DNA of 64,000 nucleotides from Tharpella sp964457755 (GCA_964457755.1 CAYWGC010000012.1:1-64000), one strand, 5' to 3'; shown: positions 35,156-44,616, counted from the first letter of the stretch. Notes: a model not told the origin generated them from the sequence alone. Numbers and translations: made by a program.

Positions 35156-36228
35156 CTTAATTTCAATGTGCTTAAGGCAAAAAGAGCCAGAATCAGGGCG
35201 ATAATCCAGAACCTGACAATAACTTTAGGCTCGGCCCAGCCCTTCAATTCAAAATGGTGGTGCAGGGGCGCCATGCGAAAGACCCGTTTGCCGGTCAATT
35301 TAAACGAAGCCACCTGAATAATTACCGACATGGTCTCTAATACAAATATTCCACCAACCAGAAAGAGTAGAATCTCCTGTTTCGTGACTGCGGCCACGGC
35401 CCCGAGTCCGGCGCCTAAAGCCAGAGATCCGACATCCCCCATAAAGATCGCTGCAGGATAGGTATTGAACCAGAGAAAACCTAAGGCCGCCCCGATCATC
35501 GCGCCGCAGAAAATTGCGGTCTCACCAACCCCGACGACATACTGGATCTGCAGATAACCTGCTAAAACACTATGCCCGGCAACGTAACTGAAGATCATAT
35601 AAACGGCAAAAGCAACCAGAGAGGGCCCGGTTGCAAGACCGTCAAGACCGTCCGTCAGATTAACCGCATTGGATGTACCAACGACGACGATGGCCATAAA
35701 TGGGATATAGAAAATCCCAAAATCGGGTAGCAGTCTTTTAAAAAAAGGGACTGTCAAGGTCGTCGGGTAACCCGGCAGAAGATAGACGATAGTTGCAAAT
35801 ATTAGGGCGATCACAAATTGGGCACCAAGTTTCTGGCGGGCTGATAGTCCGGTCGAATTGCCTTTGACAAGTTTTCGATAATCATCAACAAAACCGATGG
35901 CACCAAAGCCCAGAACTACGGCCAGAACGAGCCACACATAGATTTCAGTAAGATCAGCCCAAAGCAAGGTTGCCACCGAAACCGAAAAGATGATGAGTAC
36001 CCCGCCCATGGTTGGCGTTCCGGTCTTTATTTGGTGGCTCTGCGGGCCGTCCTCACGCACCACTTGGCCAATCTGCAAGGCCTTAAGCCAGGCAATAACC
36101 TTAGGCCCTAGATAAAAAGCTATAAACAAGGCGGTCAACGCAGCATAGATAGCCCGGAAGGTAATATAGCGAAAAACATTAAAACCGGACCAGAAATTAT
36201 GCAGAGGATAAAGAATATGGTAGAGCAT
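35152..36228 (-). CDS. mraY: Phospho-MurNAc-pentapeptide translocase
   Basis: A 358-aa polytopic enzyme that makes lipid I from UDP-MurNAc-pentapeptide and undecaprenyl phosphate. Signatures are FVDDYRKLVKGNSTGLSARQKL (catalytic aspartates), NLTDGLDGLA and the APLHHHFELKG histidine motif. Ten transmembrane helices are expected. Its ATG overlaps the murF stop (TAATG). Confidence 0.98.
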   Translation of the reverse strand: MLYHILYPLHNFWSGFNVFRYITFRAIYAALTALFIAFYLGPKVIAWLKALQIGQVVREDGPQSHQIKTGTPTMGGVLIIFSVSVATLLWADLTEIYVWLVLAVVLGFGAIGFVDDYRKLVKGNSTGLSARQKLGAQFVIALIFATIVYLLPGYPTTLTVPFFKRLLPDFGIFYIPFMAIVVVGTSNAVNLTDGLDGLATGPSLVAFAVYMIFSYVAGHSVLAGYLQIQYVVGVGETAIFCGAMIGAALGFLWFNTYPAAIFMGDVGSLALGAGLGAVAAVTKQEILLFLVGGIFVLETMSVIIQVASFKLTGKRVFRMAPLHHHFELKGWAEPKVIVRFWIIALILALFALSTLKLR

Positions 36229-37733
36229 TAAACAGCCTCAAAATAGTGCAAAAGAGGATCGACAATCTTCTCCAGAGCCAATGCCCGGGAGCCTTTAACC
36301 AGAACCAGCGGTTCCGCCGGCAACTGTTTTTGCAACAACTCAACAGCCTGAGCTTGGGCTCCCGCCGGAAAATTAAAGATGCGCTGAGCCGGCAAACCCG
36401 CAGCGCGGGCCGCCAGCGCCAGCTCTTCTACAGCCGCCCCCAATAAAACCAAAAGATCAGGTCGCAACTCGGCCACCCGGCGCCCAACCCGCTGATGCAG
36501 AGAGATACTCTCTGGACCGAGTTCATTCATATCACCCAAAACCAGAGCTAAAAAACGCTTTTCCCGCCTTTCGGCAACCGCTGTCAAAGCTGCCTCCATC
36601 GAATCAGGGTTGGCATTGTAAGCATCATGCACCAAAACCCCAGCCCCGGTTCCAAGTTCATACCTTTGCAGACGACCGGAAAGATTTTGAAAACCTTGCA
36701 GGGCTTTAGCGGCAGAGTCTGGGCTCACCTCTGATAAACAGCTACCGGCGGCCACGGCCAAAGCCGCATTCATCACATTATGGCGCCCCCAACAAGGCAG
36801 TTTGATGGTGGCTTTTTCAGCGCTTCTGGTTAAAACAAAACTTAAACCTTCAGGCGTCAACCAGACTTCCGAAACCTGCACTAACTCTTGCGCCGTCCCC
36901 TGCGCAACATGGGCCCCATGCGCGGAAACCGGCAAAAGGTTGAGCTTAGTAACTGAATTTTCATTTGCGGTGTCCGGTACCAGCTTGACCAAATAAGGGT
37001 CATCAGCATTATAAATCACCGTGCCGCCCGGTTTAATCTCACTAATAATCTCGCACTTAGCCCGCGCAACCTCCGCCAACGAACCCAGACCCTGAAGGTG
37101 GGCGGTAGCAACATTTGTCAAAATCGCATAATTGGGCCGGGCGATAGCCGCCAGAGCGGCAATTTCACCCGGTTCATTCATACCCATCTCAAGAACGGCT
37201 ACCTGACAATCGTCGGGCATCGCAAAAACCGTCAAAGGCAGACCGATACGATTATTAAAGTTACCGGCCGTCTTATGGACCTTGAAATGGGGCGTAAGCA
37301 GATGGGCCAGCATCTCTTTGGTCGTGGTCTTTCCATTAGAACCGGTCACCGCAATCACAATCGGAGCGACAACTTGCAAACGCTCTTGAGCTAAGCTCGC
37401 CAAGGCTGAAAGAGTATCTTTAACCGGCAGAAAAAGAGTCCGGGGATAACGCTGGACTAAATTGACAAGCCCTGTAAAACCTTCTTCAAGAACCACGGCC
37501 ACGGCACCATTGGCAAGTGCTTGACCAATAAAATCATGGCCATCAAAACGTTCCCCCCGGAGAGCAACAAAGAGTTCCCCTAAACAAGATTTACGACTGT
37601 CTGCGGTAATTCCCTTAATTTCAAAACTAAGATTAAGCGCGCTACAGGATGGCAAAGGCTTGACTTGAAGTAGGTCAGCCAGCTGCTCAAGTTTCCAGTA
37701 ATGATGGCGGCTCTCACTCATCTCAGATCTCAC
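36228..37733 (-). CDS. murF: UDP-MurNAc-tripeptide--D-Ala-D-Ala ligase
   Basis: A 501-aa Mur ligase that completes the pentapeptide. ADSRKSCLGELFVALRGERFDGHDF is the N-terminal MurF motif, the ATP loop is VTGSNGKTTTKEMLAHLL, and GNFNNRIGLPLT and YNANPDSMEAAL are MurF-specific, separating it from MurE. It directly follows ftsI with a short overlap; murE, normally between them, is absent. The start is GTG at 37733 or ATG at 37721. Confidence 0.96.
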   Translation of the reverse strand: MRSEMSESRHHYWKLEQLADLLQVKPLPSCSALNLSFEIKGITADSRKSCLGELFVALRGERFDGHDFIGQALANGAVAVVLEEGFTGLVNLVQRYPRTLFLPVKDTLSALASLAQERLQVVAPIVIAVTGSNGKTTTKEMLAHLLTPHFKVHKTAGNFNNRIGLPLTVFAMPDDCQVAVLEMGMNEPGEIAALAAIARPNYAILTNVATAHLQGLGSLAEVARAKCEIISEIKPGGTVIYNADDPYLVKLVPDTANENSVTKLNLLPVSAHGAHVAQGTAQELVQVSEVWLTPEGLSFVLTRSAEKATIKLPCWGRHNVMNAALAVAAGSCLSEVSPDSAAKALQGFQNLSGRLQRYELGTGAGVLVHDAYNANPDSMEAALTAVAERREKRFLALVLGDMNELGPESISLHQRVGRRVAELRPDLLVLLGAAVEELALAARAAGLPAQRIFNFPAGAQAQAVELLQKQLPAEPLVLVKGSRALALEKIVDPLLHYFEAV

Positions 37734-39726
37734 TACTCAATTTAAAAACAAAATCTAGCCCCGGCTCTAAAACAGTTCCCGGAAGCGGCTTTTGGGCCAC
37801 AATCCGCCCCTGCCCTGAAATCTCCAGGCTCCGGCGATAGGCACCGACATGAACCAGTGCATCGCGAATCGTCTGGCCCGTAAAATCGGGCATCAATTTC
37901 GCACTTTGCATCATATTTTCTGTAATTTCAGACTCTTGCAGTCTCGTTTCAGGAACCTCAGGCTCTCCCTTGACGGGTACTTCAAGGGAGGCAAACTTAA
38001 CCTCAGAAGCATAATTCAGATGACTGACCAGGCGTCGGTTAATGCGTTGAAAGGCCGGGGCCGCAACCACCCCACCATAAATTGAGCTGCGAGGCTCATC
38101 GACCATCACATAAACAATCTTGCGGGATTGACCTGCCGGGGGATCAACATAGCCGATAAATGAAGCCCAATAATCTTTATGAGAGTAGCTTTTCTCTGCA
38201 AAATCAAATTTTTGCGCGGTTCCAGTCTTTCCGGCTACCCGAAAACCGGGGAGCTGAGCCTGGGGTGCTGTACCATCGTCTTCAACCACTAGAGCCAATG
38301 CTTTATCGAGCTGTTGCGCTACGTCTGCACGACAAGCCCGTTTTGATGATTTTTTTTGCGGATATTCATAAACTGTCCAGCCACCCTCGCTGACAATCTT
38401 TGAAACCAGATGCGGGGTCACTCGATATCCACCATTGGCCAAAGCTGCATAAGCGGCCACCAACTGCACTGCAGTCACCGAAACCCCCTGCCCAAAAGCG
38501 TGGTTGCAAAGATCAATGGGGCGCCACTTACGCCACGGACGTAAACGGCTGGAAGGCTCATGGGGATAGTCGATACCGCTTATTGAGCCAAAACCAAAAT
38601 TTTTCAAAACTGTGTCAAAACGCTCGGCACCTATCCGCTCAACAATCTTTGAACAGCCGATATTACTGGAATACTTGAGCACCTCATCAAGCCGCAACTT
38701 GCCATGTTCGTGAGTATCATGAATCGTCCGACGACCAACCTTAAAACTGCCCTCTTCACAATCAATGAGATCGTCAATCTTATAAAGACCCGATTCAAGG
38801 GCCGCGATCAGGGTGAAAACCTTGAAAGTTGAACCCGGTTCCATGAGATCGGCAACCGCCCGGTTACGCCACAAAGCGGGATTGTTTTTAAGCTTGGTAT
38901 TAGGATTAAAACGAGGATTCTGGGCCATTGCCAAAATGGCGCCATCGTTGGCATCCATAACCACAGCAAGTCCGCCCCGACTTCGACTTTCGCTGACGGC
39001 TCGTCCCAACTCAGCCTCGGCCCAGGCCTGAAGCTGACGATCGATGGTCAAATAAACGGTCTTGCCTTTATAATAATCAAGTTCGGAATGCTGAGAGCTT
39101 TCAACGACCTGGTGACGGGCATCATGTTCGACCTCAAGATAGAGTTGCCGACCTTTAAGATACTCTTCGTAATAACGCTCCAGCCCTTCTTGGCCCTGGC
39201 AATCGATATTCGTAAAACCCAAAACTTGACCAGCCAGCTCCCGGTTCGGGTACAGCCGCCGCTTCTCTTCTAAGAAGGCAAGTCCAGGCTCTTGCTGACA
39301 CCAGGGTTCTAGAGCCTCAACCTGAGCTGGAGTTAAAGTTCGCTTAAGCCAAGCAAATCCCCGATTGCCACTTAAACGCTTCTCTAAAGTTGAAGCTTTA
39401 ACCTGCAAAATCGGGGCTAGAACTTGGGCAATGCGCTTACCATCGGCAATCCGCCGAGGCTCGGCATAGAGGGCACTACCTTTGACATTAATGGCCAAAG
39501 CTCCGCCGTCAGCCGCCCGGATCTCCCCGCGGTCACAATGAACCAGTTTATGCGAACTCCGTTGCTGCTGTTGTCGGGCTAGATAATAGTCATGCTTTAC
39601 AACTTGCAGAAAATAGGCTCGAGCGACAACCGCTACCAAACTGAAAACGACGACGCCGGCTACTATCCCAATCCGTAGCTGCAAACGACGTCGTTCATTT
39701 TTGGATTCGCGCTTTTTCCGCTTCAT
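37723..39726 (-). CDS. ftsI: Septal transpeptidase FtsI with PASTA domain
   Basis: A 667-aa class B penicillin-binding protein. One N-terminal transmembrane helix (IGIVAGVVVFSLVAVVARAYFL) precedes the dimerisation domain and the transpeptidase domain, with the motifs STFK (in MEPGSTFKVF), SSN (SSNIGCSKI) and KTGT (VAGKTGTAQK). The last 65 residues (MPDFTGQTIRDALVHVG onward) form a PASTA domain, as in SpoVD-type and many deltaproteobacterial FtsI proteins. It cross-links peptidoglycan at the septum. The start overlaps the ftsL stop by 4 bp. Confidence 0.96.
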   Translation of the reverse strand: MKRKKRESKNERRRLQLRIGIVAGVVVFSLVAVVARAYFLQVVKHDYYLARQQQQRSSHKLVHCDRGEIRAADGGALAINVKGSALYAEPRRIADGKRIAQVLAPILQVKASTLEKRLSGNRGFAWLKRTLTPAQVEALEPWCQQEPGLAFLEEKRRLYPNRELAGQVLGFTNIDCQGQEGLERYYEEYLKGRQLYLEVEHDARHQVVESSQHSELDYYKGKTVYLTIDRQLQAWAEAELGRAVSESRSRGGLAVVMDANDGAILAMAQNPRFNPNTKLKNNPALWRNRAVADLMEPGSTFKVFTLIAALESGLYKIDDLIDCEEGSFKVGRRTIHDTHEHGKLRLDEVLKYSSNIGCSKIVERIGAERFDTVLKNFGFGSISGIDYPHEPSSRLRPWRKWRPIDLCNHAFGQGVSVTAVQLVAAYAALANGGYRVTPHLVSKIVSEGGWTVYEYPQKKSSKRACRADVAQQLDKALALVVEDDGTAPQAQLPGFRVAGKTGTAQKFDFAEKSYSHKDYWASFIGYVDPPAGQSRKIVYVMVDEPRSSIYGGVVAAPAFQRINRRLVSHLNYASEVKFASLEVPVKGEPEVPETRLQESEITENMMQSAKLMPDFTGQTIRDALVHVGAYRRSLEISGQGRIVAQKPLPGTVLEPGLDFVFKLSSEI

Positions 39727-40007
39727 GGCAAGACCACCTTATGCCCAGGCCTCGGCTCTTTAAGCCCTAAGAGCCGGGCCAACCGGGCCAAATTCTGAGG
39801 CCTCTTCAAAGTTGCAAGTTCAGCCTCAAGCATATCCTGTTTATCAATTAACTTTTTTTCATCCTGACGTAGTTCATTGAGATGGTAACCTCGTGTCGCA
39901 ATCTTATTGTTGAGCCATGAGCAGTAAAATATCATCCCCACCATAACCACCAAAAGACAACTATTAAGCCACCCCCACTGAGAAGGCTGATCTTTTTTTG
40001 CGGCCAC
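39723..40007 (-). CDS. ftsL: Cell division protein FtsL
   Basis: A 94-aa small bitopic protein with one transmembrane helix (LNSCLLVVMVGMIFYCSWL) and a short periplasmic coiled coil (LNELRQDEKKLIDKQDMLEAELATLKRPQNLARLARLLGL). Position between rsmH and ftsI and the size fit FtsL, which pairs with FtsB in the FtsQLB complex. Sequence conservation of this family is low, so the call rests largely on context. Confidence 0.85.
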   Translation of the reverse strand: MAAKKDQPSQWGWLNSCLLVVMVGMIFYCSWLNNKIATRGYHLNELRQDEKKLIDKQDMLEAELATLKRPQNLARLARLLGLKEPRPGHKVVLP

Positions 40008-40034
40008 GAAACACCTTACAAAAAGTTAAATCTC

Positions 40035-40976
40035 CTACAAACATTCAAGCGCCCGCAAACAAGCACTGCGACTACGTGGATTGCGAGCAATCTCTAACTC
40101 CTGGGGGTGCAATCCCTGACGATTGAGTATTTTAACTCTTGGTTGTTGCCCACAAGCACAAATCGGAACTCGCGGCGGACAAATACAGCCCTTAGAAGCC
40201 TGCCGAAAAACCTGCTTGACAAGACGATCTTCGAGCGAGTGATAGGAGATAACCACCAGTCGCGCCCCGCTCTCTAAACGCTCAATGCCAGCCTTGAGAA
40301 CGAGCTCAAGAGCTTTAAGCTCATCATTAACAAAGATACGTAAAGCCTGAAAAATACGAGTTGCCGGATGGCGATGAGAACGTTTGTAAACCGGCACCAT
40401 ATCTTCGACTAATGATGCCAGAGAGCGGGTCGTTAAGAGCGGTTTATGGACGCGACTTTCGACAATCTTACGAGCGATAGCGGCAGCGTATGGCTCTTCC
40501 CCAAAATCGCGAAAGATTCTAGTTAAGGTTTTATAATCAGCTCGATTGACGATCTCGGAGGCCGGCTCCCCTGCAGTCGGATCCATCCGCATATCAAGCG
40601 GCCCCTCGGACTGAAAACTAAAACCCCTACCGCCCTCATCCAACTGAAAACTGGAGAGACCGATGTCAAGCAGCAAACCATCTATTCTCTTTATGCCGGC
40701 ATCATCAAGGAGCCCAGAGATATCGGCAAAATTCCCGGCCAGAAGTTTGAAACGAGAGGTAAACTCTAACTCCAGCGCCTGGGCCCGCAAAACTGCTTCG
40801 GGATCACGATCAATAGCCACCACTGAGACCCCGGCGGAGCTGCGTTCCAAGATAGCGCGACTGTGGCCACCACCACCAAAGGTTGCATCAACAATCACCC
40901 CTTGACCACCCGCAACCATCTTGCCCGCCAGCAGGATATCAACACTTTCTTGGAGAAGAACTGGGATGTGAACCAT
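40035..40976 (-). CDS. rsmH: 16S rRNA (cytosine1402-N4)-methyltransferase
   Basis: A 313-aa SAM-dependent methyltransferase that modifies C1402 in the ribosomal P site. HIPVLLQESVDILL, VDATFGGGGHSRAIL, GLLLDIGLSSFQLDEGGRGFSF and the C-terminal VISYHSLEDRLVKQVFR are family signatures. I use the ATG at 40976 because proteins of this family start with M-x-H-x-PVLL; the frame extends to a TTG at 40991. It lies 73 bp downstream of mraZ. Confidence 0.97.
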   Translation of the reverse strand: MVHIPVLLQESVDILLAGKMVAGGQGVIVDATFGGGGHSRAILERSSAGVSVVAIDRDPEAVLRAQALELEFTSRFKLLAGNFADISGLLDDAGIKRIDGLLLDIGLSSFQLDEGGRGFSFQSEGPLDMRMDPTAGEPASEIVNRADYKTLTRIFRDFGEEPYAAAIARKIVESRVHKPLLTTRSLASLVEDMVPVYKRSHRHPATRIFQALRIFVNDELKALELVLKAGIERLESGARLVVISYHSLEDRLVKQVFRQASKGCICPPRVPICACGQQPRVKILNRQGLHPQELEIARNPRSRSACLRALECL

Positions 40977-41049
40977 CAGGGAACCAAACAATTTACGCTA
41001 GCGACAAAAAACAGTGCCCAGCGCAAATATTGACACTGGGCATTCTCGA

Positions 41050-41520
41050 CTAAATTTTCACACCGTACTCAGCTAAAACCTCGGTCATCTCTTTAATATT
41101 CTCTGGTGATCCGGTGATGGCCTGAGCTTCAGCATTCCAAAGCGCTTGACTCCACAACTCCAGCTTATCTATCTGGCCAGCAATAACAACACTGTTGTCT
41201 TGCTGGTCAAGTTCGGCCCAACTCCGTAAAGTGGGAGGCAACAAGACCCGGCCTTGTTTATCTAGTGTACATTCAACCGCACCTGATATATAGAAACGTT
41301 TAAATTTTTTGAGCGCAGGACGACTCGAAGGTAGAGCATTAATTTTCTCTTCAAATTCAGTCCAGATTGCCAGCGGATAACAGTCGAGACAATGATCCAG
41401 GGCAGTCGTAATCACAAGTTCAGAATCATACTCCTGAACCATGATCTCCCGGAATTTGGCGGGAATATTGAGCCTCCCCTTGGTATCAAGGGAATATTCA
41501 TAGCGACCGCGAAAAGCCAT
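41050..41520 (-). CDS. mraZ: Transcriptional regulator MraZ
   Basis: A 156-aa AbrB-like DNA-binding protein that represses its own dcw operon. Both halves carry the DxxxR motif (LDTKGRLNIP and LDKQGRVLLP), which contacts DNA as a ring of subunits. I place the start at 41520, giving MAFRGRYEYS; an ATG at 41532 is in frame but close behind the GAGGGGG stretch. Three TGGN operator repeats lie 37-60 bp upstream, so autoregulation is expected. Confidence 0.95.
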   Translation of the reverse strand: MAFRGRYEYSLDTKGRLNIPAKFREIMVQEYDSELVITTALDHCLDCYPLAIWTEFEEKINALPSSRPALKKFKRFYISGAVECTLDKQGRVLLPPTLRSWAELDQQDNSVVIAGQIDKLELWSQALWNAEAQAITGSPENIKEMTEVLAEYGVKI

Positions 41521-41556
41521 TTCCACCACCATCCCCCTCTAAGGAGGATATTTTAA

Positions 41557-41580
41557 CCCACAATCTACCACTTCACCCCA
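41557..41580 (-). promoter_or_regulatory. MraZ operator (three TGGN repeats)
   Basis: On the minus strand TGGG, TGGT and TGGG occur at exact 10-bp spacing (plus-strand positions 41577-41580, 41567-41570, 41557-41560). This matches the known MraZ box architecture of TGGG repeats separated by about 5-6 bp. The repeats lie just downstream of the -10 and across the likely transcription start, a position suited to repression. Confidence 0.8.
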
Positions 41581-41582
41581 CC

Positions 41583-41611
41583 TTGTTACCTGCCCCTGAC
41601 ACCTTTGTCAA
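41583..41611 (-). promoter_or_regulatory. mraZ/dcw promoter
   Basis: The minus strand has -35 TTGACA (41606-41611), a 17-bp spacer and -10 TAACAA (41583-41588). It drives the dcw cluster. The insertion sequence begins at 41615, so only three bases separate it from the -35 hexamer, and anything that lay upstream has been displaced. Confidence 0.75.
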
Positions 41612-43530
41612 GGATGATGGACCCGTAAAAAGTTAAATCACAAGATGTTAGCGTTGCGGCGGTCATATTCGATAATTTTTCTCATGCTGTCAATTGAAGT
41701 TGATTTGAACGCAAAACTGATCTTTGAAACCCGAAATAGACCAATTAAGAGAATTTCCAAGTCAAATATGACGTTTCCTAGGCGAATATCACGTTCCTGT
41801 GCCTGGCTGCCCTGAAAATATTGAGACCTATGGCTTTCATGACCACCGCAAAGCTGACGGCTTTCATTCCTCGGACTCTAAGGTGTTTTACTCCGGTTCG
41901 TCGGTCGAATTCAGACATAGTTGCTTCGACCCCGGCACGATAGCGATATCGATCTTTGAAATCTAAACTCTCTTCGTAGCACTTACGTTTAGCAAGATTA
42001 ACATCATTATCAGTATAACGATAGTAGCAGGCTTTGCTGCCTTTTTTAACGGGACATAAATCAAATTTTTCGCAGTTAAGGCAAGTCTCTAATGGAAACG
42101 CTACGCTAAATCCTTTTTTTGTCATTTTGATTGATTGTGGCTTGTTGCCGCAAGGACATAAAGTTATACGACCGTCTTCGTCAAACTCAAATTTAGAAAG
42201 GTGGAAGAATTTTTGATTGCCTGGCATAAGTGGAGCCACAACTTCCACATCGTGATCTTTTAGCGCTTTCTCACAGTTGGACGTGCTTCCATATAGGGAA
42301 TCAGCTAGGATTTCCTTTGGTTTAACGTCTTTCTCTTTCAGTTCTTCGATTGCGGGAAGCAAAGCATTGGCATCATGTTTGTCCGCTGGTTCAACGTCAA
42401 CAAAAGTAATAAGAGGTAAGCTCGGGCTTTTTTCTTCACCTGAATCTTCGGGTTCGGGGCCAGCATAATTTTCGACAACCTGTGTCTGATATCCTTGCCC
42501 CTTGTGATTGCTGTAGCCGGCGTCAGGATCAGAGGGATTTTGAAGAGAATCAGAAGGAACATCCTTGTTGGGCTTGGCGACAGCCTTATGTTCAGAAGTG
42601 TTTTTGTCAGCTCCCTCGACAAGGCACTGCTCTTTAAATAGTCTGACAAGATGCTTGAAGGTGCTCATATCTTCAACGGCTTCAATTGAAGAAAATCTGT
42701 CGATAAAAGTGTGAATGTCAGTTGCCATCTGGTCGAGAGTGCGACTGGAATCAGAGGGTTTGACGGAAGCAAACAGTGATTCTGTGTTTTTGCCCAAATA
42801 GCGCTTTACGATATCTTCGCTCAGCTTGTCAAAGTGGACTCGCTGTTGCCGCTTTAAATTTATGAGAAAGTTTTTGATCGTCTTCACAAAAAGACCGATT
42901 CTGCCAAGATGGCGCATATTGGATTGGATATGGACAGAATCAATACGTTGCTTACTGAAGTCCACCTTAAATATCTCAGCCAGTCGCTTTAGTGTGATAT
43001 CAAAGATATCGTTGTAGGCCTTTTCAGTGGAAAGTTTGTCTCTCATAGTCCATAAAGTTTTGTTGCTCACATAAGAAGCATTATCACTCTGGTCAGTTAT
43101 ATCTAAAGCATAGTGCCATTTAACATTGAAACGAAATTGATCGACAGCTTCTTCGTCAGTAAAGTCGTGCATCTGCTGGAGGATCATCAGACCAATCATA
43201 GAATGAAGTTCTTTAGTGGGTCGTCCATTCCAGTCGTGGTAATGAGATCTCAGGATATCCACCGGAAGTTCTGGAAGGATTTCCTTTCTAAATAACCCCG
43301 ACCAGGAGTTGTTTAGCGAATCGCGTCTCTTGGGTCCAAGATAGCCCCAAGGGTCGAGAATGTAGCCCTGTTTGTGGTTTTTTACGTGAAACATGTTTTC
43401 GCCTCGTAAGCTGTTGTTTTTACACGCAAACAGTATCACAAACGGGGTTGACATGCAACATTAAAATAATAATTTATTTAATTTTTTCAACAGGTTAGCA
43501 GCTTGTTGCTTTTTACGAGTCCATCAAGGA
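41611..43530 (-). mobile_element. IS1182-like insertion sequence with target duplication
   Basis: A 1912-bp element (41615-43526) with one transposase gene. The terminal inverted repeats are TGATGGACCCGTAAAAAG at the left and the complement of CTTTTTACGAGTCCATCA at the right, 17 of 18 identical. The 4-bp direct repeat AGGA flanks both ends (41611-41614 and 43527-43530), marking the target site duplication. Intact ends and duplication suggest recent insertion. Confidence 0.9.
41778..43394 (-). CDS. IS1182-family transposase
   Basis: A 538-aa DDE transposase. The N-terminal half (LPVDILRSHYHDWNGRPTKELHSMIGLMIL) is the DUF772-type domain; the C-terminal half carries ILADSLYGSTSNCE, a Cys-rich stretch (CPCGNKPQSI, CLNCEKFDLCP) and RYRAGVEATMSEFDRRTGVKHLRVRG, with the acidic catalytic residues. 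The start at 43394 has GAGG eight bases upstream; the frame is open to 43454. It is uninterrupted and probably active. Confidence 0.9.
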   Translation of the reverse strand: MFHVKNHKQGYILDPWGYLGPKRRDSLNNSWSGLFRKEILPELPVDILRSHYHDWNGRPTKELHSMIGLMILQQMHDFTDEEAVDQFRFNVKWHYALDITDQSDNASYVSNKTLWTMRDKLSTEKAYNDIFDITLKRLAEIFKVDFSKQRIDSVHIQSNMRHLGRIGLFVKTIKNFLINLKRQQRVHFDKLSEDIVKRYLGKNTESLFASVKPSDSSRTLDQMATDIHTFIDRFSSIEAVEDMSTFKHLVRLFKEQCLVEGADKNTSEHKAVAKPNKDVPSDSLQNPSDPDAGYSNHKGQGYQTQVVENYAGPEPEDSGEEKSPSLPLITFVDVEPADKHDANALLPAIEELKEKDVKPKEILADSLYGSTSNCEKALKDHDVEVVAPLMPGNQKFFHLSKFEFDEDGRITLCPCGNKPQSIKMTKKGFSVAFPLETCLNCEKFDLCPVKKGSKACYYRYTDNDVNLAKRKCYEESLDFKDRYRYRAGVEATMSEFDRRTGVKHLRVRGMKAVSFAVVMKAIGLNIFRAARHRNVIFA

Positions 43531-43685
43531 TAAAAATAAAGTTTTTCTAATTTCAAAAAAACTCTCCACGACCCGCCCCAATGAACACCATCCAAAAAAA
43601 TGACCCCCATGCTTACCCGAAACAAACCAGGCAACCACGAGGGTCCATAAAACGTACAGGAACAGAACCAGAAGTAGGCTAAAAC

Positions 43686-44399
43686 CTACAATAAAAAATT
43701 TCCCAGGATTGCCGGCACCGCCTGCTCAACCCGTAATATACGAGGGCCCAGAGAGGCAACTTTAAGCCCGGATGCCCGCAACATCTCCACCTCAAACGGA
43801 ATGAAACCACCTTCAGGCCCGACGGCAACGAGGGCTGGCGCCTGACCTGCAACTTGCCGCAAACTACTCTCGGCCTGCGGATGCAACAACCAGGCATCTC
43901 GATCCTGCACCAAAAGCGGCACCTCATCTTCAACAAAGGGACGGAAACGATTTTTCAGAAAAATTTCCGGCAACCTGGTATCTCCGGCCTGCTCAAGAGC
44001 CAAAAGAACAACCTCGCGAAGCTTTTCTGACTGCAACCAGGGAGTCTGCCAATAACTCTTCTCCACCCGCCAGGCGTTGAAAAGAAAAATTTCCTTAACA
44101 CCCATAGTTACAGCTGCCGCCAAAACCCTTTTAAGCACTTTAGGGCGCGGCAGAGCCAGAAGTAAACGAACTGCCAGCGGCGACGGCGAGAAGTGATCAA
44201 GCACCACTTCAAGCTCAACCCTAGAACCCGAAATGCCAACGACCTCCCCTGAACCTAAAGCACCATCCAACAGACCAACCCGCAGACGATCACCGACCTG
44301 AGATTTGAGAACCTTAACGATATGCAGAGCTCGCCGCCCGCCAAGAAGAATCCGGCTCTCACCAATAAAATCAGACTCCTCAAAAATCACTATATTCAT
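43686..44399 (-). CDS. rsmE: 16S rRNA (uracil1498-N3)-methyltransferase
   Basis: A 237-aa SPOUT-class methyltransferase that modifies U1498 of 16S rRNA. An N-terminal PUA-like domain (RALHIVKVLKSQVGDRLRVGLLDG) precedes the knotted SAM-binding domain with LVAVGPEGGFIPFEVEML and SLGPRILRVEQAVPAILGNFL. Length and motifs are standard. It is the first intact gene beyond the insertion sequence and was probably not part of the dcw operon. Confidence 0.94.
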   Translation of the reverse strand: MNIVIFEESDFIGESRILLGGRRALHIVKVLKSQVGDRLRVGLLDGALGSGEVVGISGSRVELEVVLDHFSPSPLAVRLLLALPRPKVLKRVLAAAVTMGVKEIFLFNAWRVEKSYWQTPWLQSEKLREVVLLALEQAGDTRLPEIFLKNRFRPFVEDEVPLLVQDRDAWLLHPQAESSLRQVAGQAPALVAVGPEGGFIPFEVEMLRASGLKVASLGPRILRVEQAVPAILGNFLL

Positions 44400-44497
44400 A
44401 CAAAAATATTCCTTTGGCGACCCTACTCACGAAAGCAGTTCACTAGTATCCGGTAAGCTTCTTGCCCTAGAAGTTTTGGGTGTTTTTGGAGCGTCTC

Positions 44498-44616
44498 GAA
44501 AAACTTTGAATGATTTTCTTAGTGAAATGAATCCAAAAAATTGCTGCTGTTTGAGTGAGGAACGAGCGAGTTCAGCAATTTTGGCGGAATGAGCTTAGAA
44601 AATCACAAATTTTTTC
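44498..44616. repeat. Long intergenic hairpin element
   Basis: The arms pair over most of 119 nt: GAAAAACTTTGAATGATTTTC at the left pairs with GAAAATCACAAATTTTTTC at the right, with small bulges, and the inner AAAATTGCTG (44537-44546) pairs perfectly with CAGCAATTTT (44573-44582). The loop is GC-richer. It lies between divergent rsmE and the binding-protein gene; otherwise I see no gene in 44400-44762. Confidence 0.6.
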
